Shown here one piece after another: positions 31,302 to 39,382 of a stretch of DNA of 64,000 nt. Within the stretch, counting starts at the first letter, position 1. The number at the start of each line of letters is the position of its first letter. This DNA comes from Chryseobacterium sp. GTDB taxonomy: Bacteria; Bacteroidota; Bacteroidia; Flavobacteriales; Weeksellaceae. The notes under the pieces are model-generated. The model worked only from the letters and a program-made list of their open reading frames with translations. It was not told the DNA's origin and searched no databases. The position numbers and the translations under genes are program-made. The stretch is taken from contig JAPUEB010000037.1 of assembly GCA_027492795.1 (NCBI GenBank), positions 62,001 to 126,000 of the forward strand, in the 5' to 3' direction.

Positions 31302-33335
31302 ATGAAAAATAATATAAGATATATTGCAGCTGCATTTTTAGTTTCGGGAATGCTAACTGCACAAAAAATTGACATCAATAAAATGCCGGTTGCAGGCCCT
31401 ACTCCAACCATCAATATTACCCAGCCAAAATCTTTCACACTATCCAACGGACTTACCGTAATGGTGGTAGAAAACAACAAATTACCGCGTGTAAGCGCAA
31501 CACTTTCTATGGACAGACCTCCTTATTACGAAGGAAAAATAGCGGGTGTAAGCCAAATAATGTCGGATCAGTTGGGCGATGGAACAGCAAAAACCAGCAA
31601 AGATGCCTTCAATAAAAGAATCGATTATTTAGGGGCAAACTTAAGCTTTTCTTCTGGTGGCGCCTTTGCAAACTCCCTTTCAAAATATTTCCCAGAAGTT
31701 CTTGGGATGATGGCAGAAGCGATTACAATGCCTAAATTTTCCGCAGAAGAAGTTCAAAAATCCAAAGACAGGATGATTGAAGGACTAAAAGCAGATGAAA
31801 AAAGCGCAGATGCAATTGCAGATAGAGTTTCAACCGCATTAACTTACGGTAAAAACACTTCAAGAGGAGAATTTGAAACCGAAGAATCCATCAAGGCGAT
31901 TACTTTGGCTGATGTTCAGGATATTTACAAAAAACATTACGCTCCGGATAACGCATATCTTGTAGTTGTAGGTGATGTAAAGTATGACGCGGTGAAAAAA
32001 CTGATCGAGAAAAACTTTTCCGGCTGGAAAAAATCGAACACCAAATATCCTTCTTTAGAACCTGCAAACAACGTTGCAACTACAGAAATAAATGTAGTAG
32101 ATGTTCCAAGCGCAGTACAATCTGTAGTGGATATCAGCAATTTGCATACAATGAAGATGAACGACCCAAAATATTTCGCAGGAGCAATCGCGAACTATAT
32201 TTTAGGAGGCGGCGGAGAAGCCAGACTTTTCATGAACCTTCGTGAGAAAAATGCATTTACCTATGGCGCTTATTCCAGTCTTTCTGCATCCAAATATTCA
32301 CCAAGTTTTTCTTCCAGCGCAAGCGTGAGAAACGAAGTAACGGATAAAGCGGTAAAAGAATTCATGAACGAATTGAACGCAATTTCTACCGTAAAACCAG
32401 AAGAACTTGCCAATGCTAAAGCAAAATTGAAGGGGGATTTCATCCGTTCTTTGGAAAGACCTGAAACCATCGCAAGATTTGCAGTTAACCAAAAAACTCA
32501 AAATCTTCCGGCAGATTTCTATACCAATTATTTGAAGTCTATTGATAAAGTAACTGCAGCTGATGTTACAAGTGCGGTGAACTCTACTATTTTCCCAAAA
32601 CAATCCAGAATTTTTATCGCAGGAAAAGCATCTGAAATTGCTGATAATTTGGAAAAATTGGGTTATCCTGTAAAATATTTTGACGACAAAGCAAATCCGG
32701 TTGCAAAACCAACGGCTCAAAAAGCTGATGCAAGCGTAACTGTAGCTTCTGTTGCCGATAAATACATCAACGCAATCGGTGGATTGGCGAATATTCAAAA
32801 AATCAACAGCATCACTACTACTGCAGGTGCAAAAGTTCAGGGTATGGATATGGAGATGAATTTGGTTCAGGCAAAAGGCGCAAAAATGTTCATGGACATG
32901 AAGATGATGGGCAACTCTATGTACAAAATGGCATTCGACGGAAAAGCTGGTTACATGGAACAACAAGGTCAGAAAATGCCGATTCCCGCAGCTGAAGCAG
33001 GACAAATGGCTAAAGAAACCGAACTTTTCCCAGAAGTTTCTTTTGCAAAAAATGCAGAATTGAAAGTTGCCGGAATTGAAAAATTCAACAACGAAGATTC
33101 TTATGTAATCAAAGGAAAGGACGTTACCTACTATTACAGCACAAAAACTGGTTTAAAAACAGGTGAGGTAAAAACAGCAGGTGGACAAACAATTCCTACC
33201 ACTTATGCTGATTACAAAGATGTTTCAGGTGTGAAAATGCCATACAAATTCAGTCAAAATCTTGGCGGAATGGATGTGGAATTCGTAGTGAAAGACATCA
33301 AAGTAAACCAAGCAAAAGATTCGGATTTTAAATAA
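31302..33335 (+). CDS. M16-family protein, non-catalytic partner with extra C-terminal domain
   Basis: The 677-residue protein has a signal peptide (1-20) and two M16 halves (about 35-450). The HxxEH site is missing: the equivalent helix reads AGVSQIMSDQLGDGT. The second half keeps the Arg/Tyr pair of partner subunits in EARLFMNLREKNAFTYGAYS. Residues about 470-677 form an added domain (YINAIGGLANIQKINSITTT, GYMEQQGQKMPIP, YYYSTKTGLKTGEV) like the outer-membrane lipoprotein-sorting or DUF4292 fold. The gene follows the catalytic subunit by 9 bp. Confidence 0.93.
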   Translation: MKNNIRYIAAAFLVSGMLTAQKIDINKMPVAGPTPTINITQPKSFTLSNGLTVMVVENNKLPRVSATLSMDRPPYYEGKIAGVSQIMSDQLGDGTAKTSKDAFNKRIDYLGANLSFSSGGAFANSLSKYFPEVLGMMAEAITMPKFSAEEVQKSKDRMIEGLKADEKSADAIADRVSTALTYGKNTSRGEFETEESIKAITLADVQDIYKKHYAPDNAYLVVVGDVKYDAVKKLIEKNFSGWKKSNTKYPSLEPANNVATTEINVVDVPSAVQSVVDISNLHTMKMNDPKYFAGAIANYILGGGGEARLFMNLREKNAFTYGAYSSLSASKYSPSFSSSASVRNEVTDKAVKEFMNELNAISTVKPEELANAKAKLKGDFIRSLERPETIARFAVNQKTQNLPADFYTNYLKSIDKVTAADVTSAVNSTIFPKQSRIFIAGKASEIADNLEKLGYPVKYFDDKANPVAKPTAQKADASVTVASVADKYINAIGGLANIQKINSITTTAGAKVQGMDMEMNLVQAKGAKMFMDMKMMGNSMYKMAFDGKAGYMEQQGQKMPIPAAEAGQMAKETELFPEVSFAKNAELKVAGIEKFNNEDSYVIKGKDVTYYYSTKTGLKTGEVKTAGGQTIPTTYADYKDVSGVKMPYKFSQNLGGMDVEFVVKDIKVNQAKDSDFK

Positions 33336-33358
33336 TTTTTGAAATTCAATTGAATAGA

Positions 33359-33386
33359 AACGGCGGCTTCGGTTGCCGTTTTTTTT
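33359..33386 (+). terminator. Terminator after the M16 operon
   Basis: The stem AACGGCGGC/GTTGCCGTT is closed by a UUCG tetraloop and followed by a T-run. Just beyond it are further GC-rich inverted words (GCGCGGAGCGCGG; CCTCATGCGAC/GTCGCTTGAGG). Confidence 0.88.
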
Positions 33387-33514
33387 GCGCTGTTCCGCGC
33401 GGAGCGCGGCACAATTGTTTACCTCATGCGACTTGTCGCTTGAGGCAAAATGAAAAACCAAATCAAATTTGAACCAAACAAAAAACCAAACTTACAAACA
33501 TGTACACTCTTATT

Positions 33515-33544
33515 TTGCAGTTCCACAAAAAAAAGTTAAATTTG
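33515..33544 (+). promoter_or_regulatory. Promoter of secG
   Basis: TTG (33515-33517), a 19-bp spacer and TAAATTTG (33537-33544) fit the consensus. It lies 26 bp upstream of the secG start. Confidence 0.85.
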
Positions 33545-33569
33545 CCCACTCTTATTTTATAAACTTACA

Positions 33570-33926
33570 ATGGGTACAATATTTACATTATTCATGGTTT
33601 TAATCATGATTGCATGTGTTCTTTTAGTAATCATCATCATGGCGCAAAACCCTAAAGGAGGTGGTCTTTCTTCTACTTTTGGAGGTTCTTCTTCTGCACA
33701 GTTTGGCGTACAAAGAACCAACGACTTTATGGAAAAGGCAACATGGACTCTTGGCGGAATCATCATAGCATTATGTCTTTTGAGCGTAATTCTTACCGCA
33801 AAACCGCATCTAAAAACTGCACCGAAAACTCCTGCTAAAAAAGAAGCTCCAGCGAAACAAACTGCACCTGCAACTACAACAACTACAGCTCCTGCTCAAA
33901 ATACAGCTCCAGCTACTGGAAAATAA
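33570..33926 (+). CDS. secG: Preprotein translocase subunit SecG
   Basis: The 118-residue protein has two membrane helices (about 4-24 and 60-80) around the conserved IIIMAQNPKGGGLSSTFGGSSS loop and the QRTNDFMEKATW segment that marks bacterial SecG. It stabilises SecYEG during export. The C-terminal tail (88-118) is rich in Lys, Pro, Ala and Thr, which is common in Bacteroidota SecG. It has its own promoter and a strong terminator. Confidence 0.96.
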   Translation: MGTIFTLFMVLIMIACVLLVIIIMAQNPKGGGLSSTFGGSSSAQFGVQRTNDFMEKATWTLGGIIIALCLLSVILTAKPHLKTAPKTPAKKEAPAKQTAPATTTTTAPAQNTAPATGK

Positions 33927-33950
33927 TATTATTTTCGATCATAAATATGA

Positions 33951-33979
33951 AAGCTTCCAAATTTGGAAGCTTTTTTTTT
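33951..33979. terminator. Terminator between secG and the glycosyltransferase gene
   Basis: The perfect palindrome AAGCTTCCAAATTTGGAAGCTT is followed by eight T on the plus strand. It separates convergent genes. Confidence 0.9.
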
Positions 33980-33980
33980 A

Positions 33981-34811
33981 TCATAATTTTAAACGCTGAA
34001 ACCAATACCTTAGCTGCAAACCCGCCAAAAGTAAAAAATATTGCAGGGGTTTTTCTTTCCGGTAATATTTTTCAATAAAAATTTTCATGGCACCGTAAAA
34101 ACGTTTTAAATAAAACTTATCCTTCACCGTACTTTCGCCCTTATGATGCAGAATTGAATATTTTCCGTAATAGAAATTTCGGTAGCCATGCTGCAAAAGT
34201 GTGTAGCAAAGGTCGATATCTTCGCCGTACATAAAATATCTCCCATCAAAACCCCCAATTTCTTCGTAAATCTTTCTCTTTATTAAAAGATTTGCGCCCG
34301 TTATAACTTCTACTTCGGCAATTTCATACTCACCAACATCGTTTCTGTAATATGATTTAGACTGGTTTTTTTTGAAACCATTAAAAAGTTTTTCAAAAGA
34401 GTTGAACATATCGGGAACCGCCCTTTTACTTTCCGGGAGAAAATTCCCATGAAAATTGTGCATTCGCAGTCCTAAACATCCGAAGTTTTCTATTCCGTCG
34501 GCAAAGCTTAAAATTTCCGACATATAATTTCCCTCCAATTCCGTATCGGGATTCAGAAAATAGAGATATTCACCTTTTGCATTTTCCGCTGCAATGTTGT
34601 TTGCTATAGAAAAGCCTTGATTTTTAGGGTTTTCGATAAAATATACCGTTGGAAATTCTTTCACAAGATTTTTCCAAGATGTGTCGGGCGAAGCGTTATC
34701 AATTACAATTACTTCATAATCAATATCCTGAACATACCTTTTTACCGAAGATAGACATGCTCTCAATAATTCCGTAACGTTATAGTTAAGTATGATGATG
34801 GAGAGTTTCAT
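33981..34811 (-). CDS. Family 2 glycosyltransferase, rhamnosyltransferase-like
   Basis: The 276-residue protein has a GT-A fold: SIIILNYNVTELLRACLSSV, then VIVIDNASPDTSW, NQGFSIANNIAAENAKG, and the DxD-type FLNPDTELEGN near residue 90. The acceptor half has GGFDGRYFMYGEDIDLCYTL. This second pattern is typical of the WcaA/rhamnosyl-transferase-like group. It should add a sugar from a nucleotide donor to a surface glycan. No membrane helix is certain. It overlaps the preceding glycosyltransferase gene by 4 bp (ATGA), so they are coupled. Confidence 0.92.
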   Translation of the reverse strand: MKLSIIILNYNVTELLRACLSSVKRYVQDIDYEVIVIDNASPDTSWKNLVKEFPTVYFIENPKNQGFSIANNIAAENAKGEYLYFLNPDTELEGNYMSEILSFADGIENFGCLGLRMHNFHGNFLPESKRAVPDMFNSFEKLFNGFKKNQSKSYYRNDVGEYEIAEVEVITGANLLIKRKIYEEIGGFDGRYFMYGEDIDLCYTLLQHGYRNFYYGKYSILHHKGESTVKDKFYLKRFYGAMKIFIEKYYRKEKPLQYFLLLAGLQLRYWFQRLKL

Positions 34812-35629
34812 CCTTGCAAGTTTTTGTTTTTTTGTAAACCGTAATAAAAATTCCTTGCAAGTCTAAGCCAATACTTCAATTTGAAGTACAAAAAATACAA
34901 AACATATTGAGGAAAATTGATATATCCCAATTGCTTAATGTCTCTCAAACCCTTCTGAAAACCCTTTTCCATCGCTTTCAAATTTGCCGATAATCCGCTC
35001 ACTCCAAATGTTCTTTTGCCGCCTCCTGCAACAATAAGTTCCTCATTCAAAATAAACATTTTGTTATGTTGCACCACTCTATACCAATAGTTCTGGTCTT
35101 CGGCATGGCGCAAAGAATCATCAAAAAAACCGGAGTTTTCGATTACTTTTCTTTTAAAAATCACCGAAGGAGCCAAAATTTCGTTGCGCAAAAGAAGTTT
35201 TTTAAAAGTTATTTCTGCTAATCCATTGGGATTTACAACATAAGGCCACAATATCTTCTTTCCTTTTCCTGAACATGCTATAAAATCTATGTTCAGCGTT
35301 AAATTCTTCAATATATCAAGCTGTTTTGAGGTTTTTTGTGGCATCCATTCGTCATCTGCGTCCAACAGAGCTATAAATTCTCCTCTACTCGCTTTTATTC
35401 CGGCATTTCTTGCGGATGCAACACCTTTGTTTTTTTGATGAAGCAGTTTTATGTTCACTTTGGGATTATTCTTCATGAAATCCTCTACTATTTGTGAGCT
35501 GCTGTCTGTACATCCGTCATCAATGACGATAATTTCCATCTCTTCATCCGTTAGCTGCCCTTTTACAGACTCCAAAGCTCTGGAAACTGTTTTTTCGGCG
35601 TTGTACATTGGTAGAATTACAGAAATCAT
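34808..35629 (-). CDS. Family 2 glycosyltransferase
   Basis: The 273-residue protein starts ISVILPMYNAEKTVSRALESV and contains IIVIDDGCTDSSSQIV, NKGVASARNAGIKASRGEFIALLD and the metal-binding DADDEW at about 93-98, all hallmarks of GT2 enzymes. The donor and acceptor cannot be told. It lies 17 bp after recR and overlaps the next glycosyltransferase by 4 bp, so recR and the two transferases probably form one transcript, an unexpected mix of repair and envelope functions. No other glycan genes are nearby. Confidence 0.92.
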   Translation of the reverse strand: MISVILPMYNAEKTVSRALESVKGQLTDEEMEIIVIDDGCTDSSSQIVEDFMKNNPKVNIKLLHQKNKGVASARNAGIKASRGEFIALLDADDEWMPQKTSKQLDILKNLTLNIDFIACSGKGKKILWPYVVNPNGLAEITFKKLLLRNEILAPSVIFKRKVIENSGFFDDSLRHAEDQNYWYRVVQHNKMFILNEELIVAGGGKRTFGVSGLSANLKAMEKGFQKGLRDIKQLGYINFPQYVLYFLYFKLKYWLRLARNFYYGLQKNKNLQG

Positions 35630-35646
35630 AAAATCAGCATTGCATT

Positions 35647-36258
35647 TTAGTCTTTTTCATTGTAAGGAACACGGTTTTGTATCGATCTTCCTAAAGAAAT
35701 TTCATCGGCATATTCCAGCTCCTCTCCTACTGCAATTCCTCGCGCGATGGACGTAAACTGCACCGAAAAATTTTTAAATTTTTTGTAAATATAATAGGCA
35801 GTTGTATCGCCTTCCATAGTTGCACTCAAAGCGAAAATAAGTTCTTTCACTGCGCCCTCATTCACCTTTTTTTCTATTGCCGAAATATTGAGTTGATTGG
35901 GACCTACACCTTCCATTGGCGAAATTTTCCCACCTAAAACCAGATATTTTCCCGTATATTTTCCTGTACTTTCCAGCGCCATCACATCTCGAACATCTTC
36001 TACAACGCAAAGAAGTTCCGCATTCCGTTTTTCGTTGGCACAAATCGAACATATTTCCGAATCTGAAAAATTATGACATTCTTTGCAGTATTTTATCTCG
36101 GTAACAAGATTTTTCAACGCATCTCCCAAAGCAATCGACTGGCTTTCGGGCTGCTTCAGCAAATGCAAAGCCAACCGCAGCGCAGATTTTTTCCCAATTC
36201 CGGGAAGTCCGGAAATTTCTTCTACCGCTTTTGCCAATACTTTACTCGGGTAATCCAT
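35647..36258 (-). CDS. recR: Recombination mediator RecR
   Basis: The 203-residue protein has an N-terminal helix-hairpin-helix (SGLPGIGKKSALRLALHLL), a C4 zinc finger (CKECHNFSDSEICSIC), and a Toprim domain (LCVVEDVRDVMALESTGKYTG; LVLGGKISPMEGVGP). With RecO it loads RecA on SSB-coated DNA. The start is the ATG at 36258. A consensus promoter ends 4 bp upstream of that codon, which rules out the longer reading from 36318 and suggests a leaderless message. Confidence 0.97.
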   Translation of the reverse strand: MDYPSKVLAKAVEEISGLPGIGKKSALRLALHLLKQPESQSIALGDALKNLVTEIKYCKECHNFSDSEICSICANEKRNAELLCVVEDVRDVMALESTGKYTGKYLVLGGKISPMEGVGPNQLNISAIEKKVNEGAVKELIFALSATMEGDTTAYYIYKKFKNFSVQFTSIARGIAVGEELEYADEISLGRSIQNRVPYNEKD

Positions 36259-36262
36259 AGCG

Positions 36263-36291
36263 CAAATATAAGTTTTTGTAAATATTTCCAA
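36263..36291 (-). promoter_or_regulatory. Promoter of recR, abutting the start codon
   Basis: TTG (36291-36289), an 18-bp spacer and TATATTTG (36270-36263) match the consensus. Only GCGC-like 4 bp separate it from the recR ATG. Confidence 0.75.
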
Positions 36292-36330
36292 ATTGTTGTT
36301 GAAAATCATTTTTTTCAAAATCTTTTCTTT

Positions 36331-36357
36331 TTGGGCACACTACTTTATTTATCTTTG
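36331..36357 (+). promoter_or_regulatory. Promoter of the LURP-one-like gene
   Basis: TTG (36331-36333), a 16-bp spacer and TATCTTTG (36350-36357) lie 21 bp before the ATG at 36379. Confidence 0.75.
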
Positions 36358-36378
36358 AAGAAAGTTAAAAAAAACATT

Positions 36379-36981
36379 ATGATTCTGAAAAACCTGAATT
36401 ACCCACTCGATTTTAAATTTAAAATCACCACTCTTTCCAGCGATTTTAACATTACGGATGTGAACGGAAACTATGTTTGCTATGTGCGCCAAAAATTGTT
36501 TAAACTAAAAGAAAATGTGGTTATTTTTTCTGATGAAAGCCGAACTAAAGAACTCTACAGCATAAAAGCCAACCAATGGATAGATTTCAATGCATCTTAT
36601 TCACTGTTTCAAAGAGATGGCTCTATAGTAGGAACGCTTGCCAGAAAAGGAATGAGATCTATTCTGAAATCCACTTATGATGTTTTGGATAATCAAAAAA
36701 ATATTCTTTTTCAAATTACAGAAAGAAATGCCTGGGTGAAATTTTGGGACGGATTAGTAGGCGAAATTCCCATTATCGGGATGTTTACGGGTTATTTTCT
36801 AAATCCAACCTACGATGTAAGAGACAGCCGCGGAAATTTAATTTTTGAACTCAAAAAAATGCCTTCATTGGTTGGAAGACGCTTCCAACTGCACAGAAAG
36901 GTGGATATTCCCGATGAGCAAGAGACTTTAATAGTGCTTTCTTTGTTGATGATGGTGCTTTTGGAGAGAGAACGAGGATAA
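36379..36981 (+). CDS. LURP-one-related (tubby-like fold) protein
   Basis: The 200-residue protein from the ATG at 36379 is almost all beta strands, with LSSDFNITDVNGNYVCYVRQKLFKLKENVVIF early and NPTYDVRDSRGNLIFELKK later. This pattern of repeated 'xVxDxxGN' hairpins fits the LURP-one-related/phospholipid-scramblase-like superfamily. It ends in a hydrophobic helix (ETLIVLSLLMMVLLERE) that could anchor it to the membrane. The biochemical role in bacteria is unknown. The longer frame upstream overlaps recR on the opposite strand and is rejected. It is followed by a lipoprotein gene 19 bp away. Confidence 0.8.
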   Translation: MILKNLNYPLDFKFKITTLSSDFNITDVNGNYVCYVRQKLFKLKENVVIFSDESRTKELYSIKANQWIDFNASYSLFQRDGSIVGTLARKGMRSILKSTYDVLDNQKNILFQITERNAWVKFWDGLVGEIPIIGMFTGYFLNPTYDVRDSRGNLIFELKKMPSLVGRRFQLHRKVDIPDEQETLIVLSLLMMVLLERERG

Positions 36982-37000
36982 ACTTTCAAAAAAAATAAAA

Positions 37001-37513
37001 ATGAAAAATTCAGGAATAATTTTAGGAATACTATTGATAACATTTTTTTCGTGTAAGAAGGAAACAGCACAAATCCACGAAAAACAAACTGAAGACAGCG
37101 CAACCTTAATTTCCGATACTTTAGCAGCGCCGGTTCAGGATTCCATAGACCTCGTTGCAGAAAAAAAACTGGATAAATTTGGATTTCCCCCAGAAGTTGA
37201 AGGTTGCTCCTGCTATTTTGCGGAAAATAAATCCGATTTTCAGAAACAGCAGTTCGTTTACGTGGATGATTATGGAAATAATGCCTACATTAAACTGAAC
37301 GGAAAACTGGTAAAAATCCCAATGGAAGAAGGAGATTTCGACCCTTCAAACTTTAGCAAAACCATTGAAAACGCGGAATATAAAGTAGAAATGAACGGTA
37401 AAAAAATCAAAGAAATGGATGAAACCATGATGTTTGAAGGAAAAATGACTGTGGAAAATAAAAAGACAGGCGAAAAAATCACCGCACCTATTTATGGCGA
37501 ATGTGGCTGTTAA
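37001..37513 (+). CDS. Putative lipoprotein
   Basis: The 170-residue protein has a lipoprotein signal peptide with lipobox TFFSC (lipidated Cys about 18) followed by KKE. The mature part contains EGCSCYFAENKSDFQ and closes with a GECGC end, and has two beta-rich halves. No known family was recognised. Its position 19 bp after the LURP-one-like gene suggests an operon. Confidence 0.85.
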   Translation: MKNSGIILGILLITFFSCKKETAQIHEKQTEDSATLISDTLAAPVQDSIDLVAEKKLDKFGFPPEVEGCSCYFAENKSDFQKQQFVYVDDYGNNAYIKLNGKLVKIPMEEGDFDPSNFSKTIENAEYKVEMNGKKIKEMDETMMFEGKMTVENKKTGEKITAPIYGECGC

Positions 37514-37547
37514 AAAATGAATTTGAATCTTAAAGTAGTTTTTATTT

Positions 37548-37688
37548 AACCACAAAAGTCACAAAAGCCATTCATCAAAAAAGATATTAATGCTTTGTAT
37601 AAATATAAAATAAGTACTCTTGAAATCCTTATTTAAACTTTAACTCGTTAAATAACAAAACTTTAAAGCTTTTGTGACTTTTGTGGTT
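37548..37688. repeat. 141-bp element with exact 21-bp terminal inverted repeats
   Basis: AACCACAAAAGTCACAAAAG plus C at 37548-37568 is repeated exactly in inverse at 37668-37688. The interior is AT-rich and non-coding. Diverged single arms occur at 22294 and 22380, and the rpsP-rimM repeat is similar. The design is that of a miniature inverted-repeat element. Confidence 0.88.
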
Positions 37689-37727
37689 TATAAAAATCCA
37701 TGAATTGAATTAAATTTTCTAAATATG

Positions 37728-37757
37728 TGCTTCCGAAAATACCGGAAGCATTTTTTT
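37728..37757 (+). terminator. Hairpin with T-run upstream of pepD
   Basis: TGCTTCCG/CGGAAGCA with a 7-nt loop and seven T. It probably ends transcription from the lipoprotein operon across the inverted-repeat element. Confidence 0.8.
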
Positions 37758-37786
37758 ATTCTTAAATTTGAGAAAACAAAAAAGTT

Positions 37787-39232
37787 ATGAACATCACACA
37801 GCTCGAACCGCAAATCATCTGGAAAAATTTTGCAGCTCTAAACGCAGTTCCGCGACCTTCTAAAAAAGAAGAAAAAGTAATAGAATTTATCAAAAAATTT
37901 GGCGAAAAACTTGGTTTAGAAACTACGGTGGATGAAGTAGGAAACGTTATCATCAGAAAACCTGCAACACCGGGAATGCAAAACCGGAAACCAATCGTTC
38001 TGCAATCGCATTTGGACATGGTTTGCCAAAAAAATGCCGATGTAAATTTTGATTTTGATTCGCAGGGAATTGAAATGGAAGTCCATGAAGACTGGGTGAA
38101 AGCCAAAGGAACTACTTTGGGAGCCGATAACGGTCTTGGCGTTGCCGCAATAATGTCGATTCTTGAAAGTTCGGATATTGCACATCCCGATTTGGAAGCA
38201 CTTTTCACCATTGATGAAGAAACTGGAATGACGGGAGCGATGGGGCTAAAACCAGGAAGTTTGCACGGCGACATTTTGCTGAATTTAGACACCGAAGAAG
38301 ACGATGAAATAGACATCGGTTGCGCAGGAGGAATCGACGTAACCGCAACCGCAAATTATCCTTTGGAAAATGCAAAAGGGATGATTGTGAAAATTGATAT
38401 CAAAGGACTTCAGGGAGGACATTCCGGAATGGACATCCACAAAGGATTTGGAAATGCAAACGTAATTTTGGGACGACTTCTTTATACTGGAATTTACGAC
38501 CAAAACCTTCAATTGATTTCTATTGATGGTGGCGGTTTGCGAAATGCAATTCCTAGAGAAGCAAACGCAGTAATTTCCGTGAGAAACGCTCCCGAATTTT
38601 TAGAAAATGCGGCTGCATTAAAATCCGCAATTTTAGAGGAGTTTGCTTCCGTAGAAAAGGATTTGCAGATTACGCTTGAAAATTTTTCCACCCACGAAAA
38701 AGCTTTGTCCGAAGAAGATTCAAAAAAAATAATTTTAGCTTTAAAGTCCGCTCACAACGGAGTTTACAGAATGTCTCCCGATGTTGCAGATTTGGTAGAA
38801 GCTTCTAACAACGTCGCTCGTGTTGAACTAAAACACGGCGAACTAAAAATCTTAAATCTTTCCCGATCATCCGTAGAATCCACAAAATTTGCGGTGGCAG
38901 AACAGCTGAAATCTGTTTTCGAGCTTGCAGGAATGAACGTAGAATTCAGCGGTTCTTACCCAGGTTGGAAACCAAAACCAGGCTCTGAAATCGTAAAAAT
39001 AATGGAAAAAATTTACGAAGAAAAATTCAACAGCAAACCTCACGTTGTAGCTTGTCACGCAGGTTTGGAATGCGGAATTATCGGTGCCAATTATCCCAAA
39101 ATGGAGATGGTAAGTTTTGGACCTACGATTCGAGGAGCACATTCTCCGGATGAAATGGCAAATATTCCTTCCACACAGAAATTCTGGGGTTATTTGAAGG
39201 ATATTTTGGCAAATATTCCTGAGAAAAATTAG
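37787..39232 (+). CDS. pepD: Aminoacyl-histidine dipeptidase (M20 family)
   Basis: The 481-residue metallopeptidase has the M20 metal-ligand segments LQSHLDMVCQ, WVKAKGTTLGADNGLGVA, FTIDEETGMTGA and LNLDTEEDDEIDIG, then LQGGHSGMDIHKGFGNAN and the late CHAGLECGIIGANYP. The spacing and the ADNGLG wording are those of PepD (carnosinase-like), which splits Xaa-His dipeptides. It should be cytoplasmic. A TAAATTTG -7 element lies at 37763-37770, 16 bp before the ATG, so the leader is about 10 nt. A terminator follows. Confidence 0.96.
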   Translation: MNITQLEPQIIWKNFAALNAVPRPSKKEEKVIEFIKKFGEKLGLETTVDEVGNVIIRKPATPGMQNRKPIVLQSHLDMVCQKNADVNFDFDSQGIEMEVHEDWVKAKGTTLGADNGLGVAAIMSILESSDIAHPDLEALFTIDEETGMTGAMGLKPGSLHGDILLNLDTEEDDEIDIGCAGGIDVTATANYPLENAKGMIVKIDIKGLQGGHSGMDIHKGFGNANVILGRLLYTGIYDQNLQLISIDGGGLRNAIPREANAVISVRNAPEFLENAAALKSAILEEFASVEKDLQITLENFSTHEKALSEEDSKKIILALKSAHNGVYRMSPDVADLVEASNNVARVELKHGELKILNLSRSSVESTKFAVAEQLKSVFELAGMNVEFSGSYPGWKPKPGSEIVKIMEKIYEEKFNSKPHVVACHAGLECGIIGANYPKMEMVSFGPTIRGAHSPDEMANIPSTQKFWGYLKDILANIPEKN

Positions 39233-39246
39233 AAAATTAATCTCAA

Positions 39247-39282
39247 AAAAAACTGCAATCTTTTTAGAATGCAGTTTTTTTT
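39247..39282 (+). terminator. Terminator after pepD
   Basis: AACTGCA/TGCAGTT with A-run before and eight T after. It should work in both directions, but mazG on the other strand is 100 bp away. Confidence 0.85.
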
Positions 39283-39305
39283 AGAACGTATGATAAAAAT
39301 TAATT

Positions 39306-39343
39306 CCACGAATGCACGAATGAAATTATTCGTGCATTCGTGG
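39306..39343. repeat. Perfect 16-bp hairpin CCACGAATGCACGAAT
   Basis: CCACGAATGCACGAAT and its exact inverse are separated by GAAATT. It lies between the convergent pepD and mazG genes, after the pepD terminator. CACGAAT-type palindromes are common intergenic repeats in Bacteroidota. Confidence 0.88.
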
Positions 39344-39382
39344 CATTTTAAACAAATAGATTTAGTTGTTTTTTTTTGAATA

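Noticed and set aside
36073-36378. N-terminal extension of the LURP-one-like protein
   Set aside because: It is antisense to recR and lies upstream of a consensus promoter. The ATG at 36379 is the better start.
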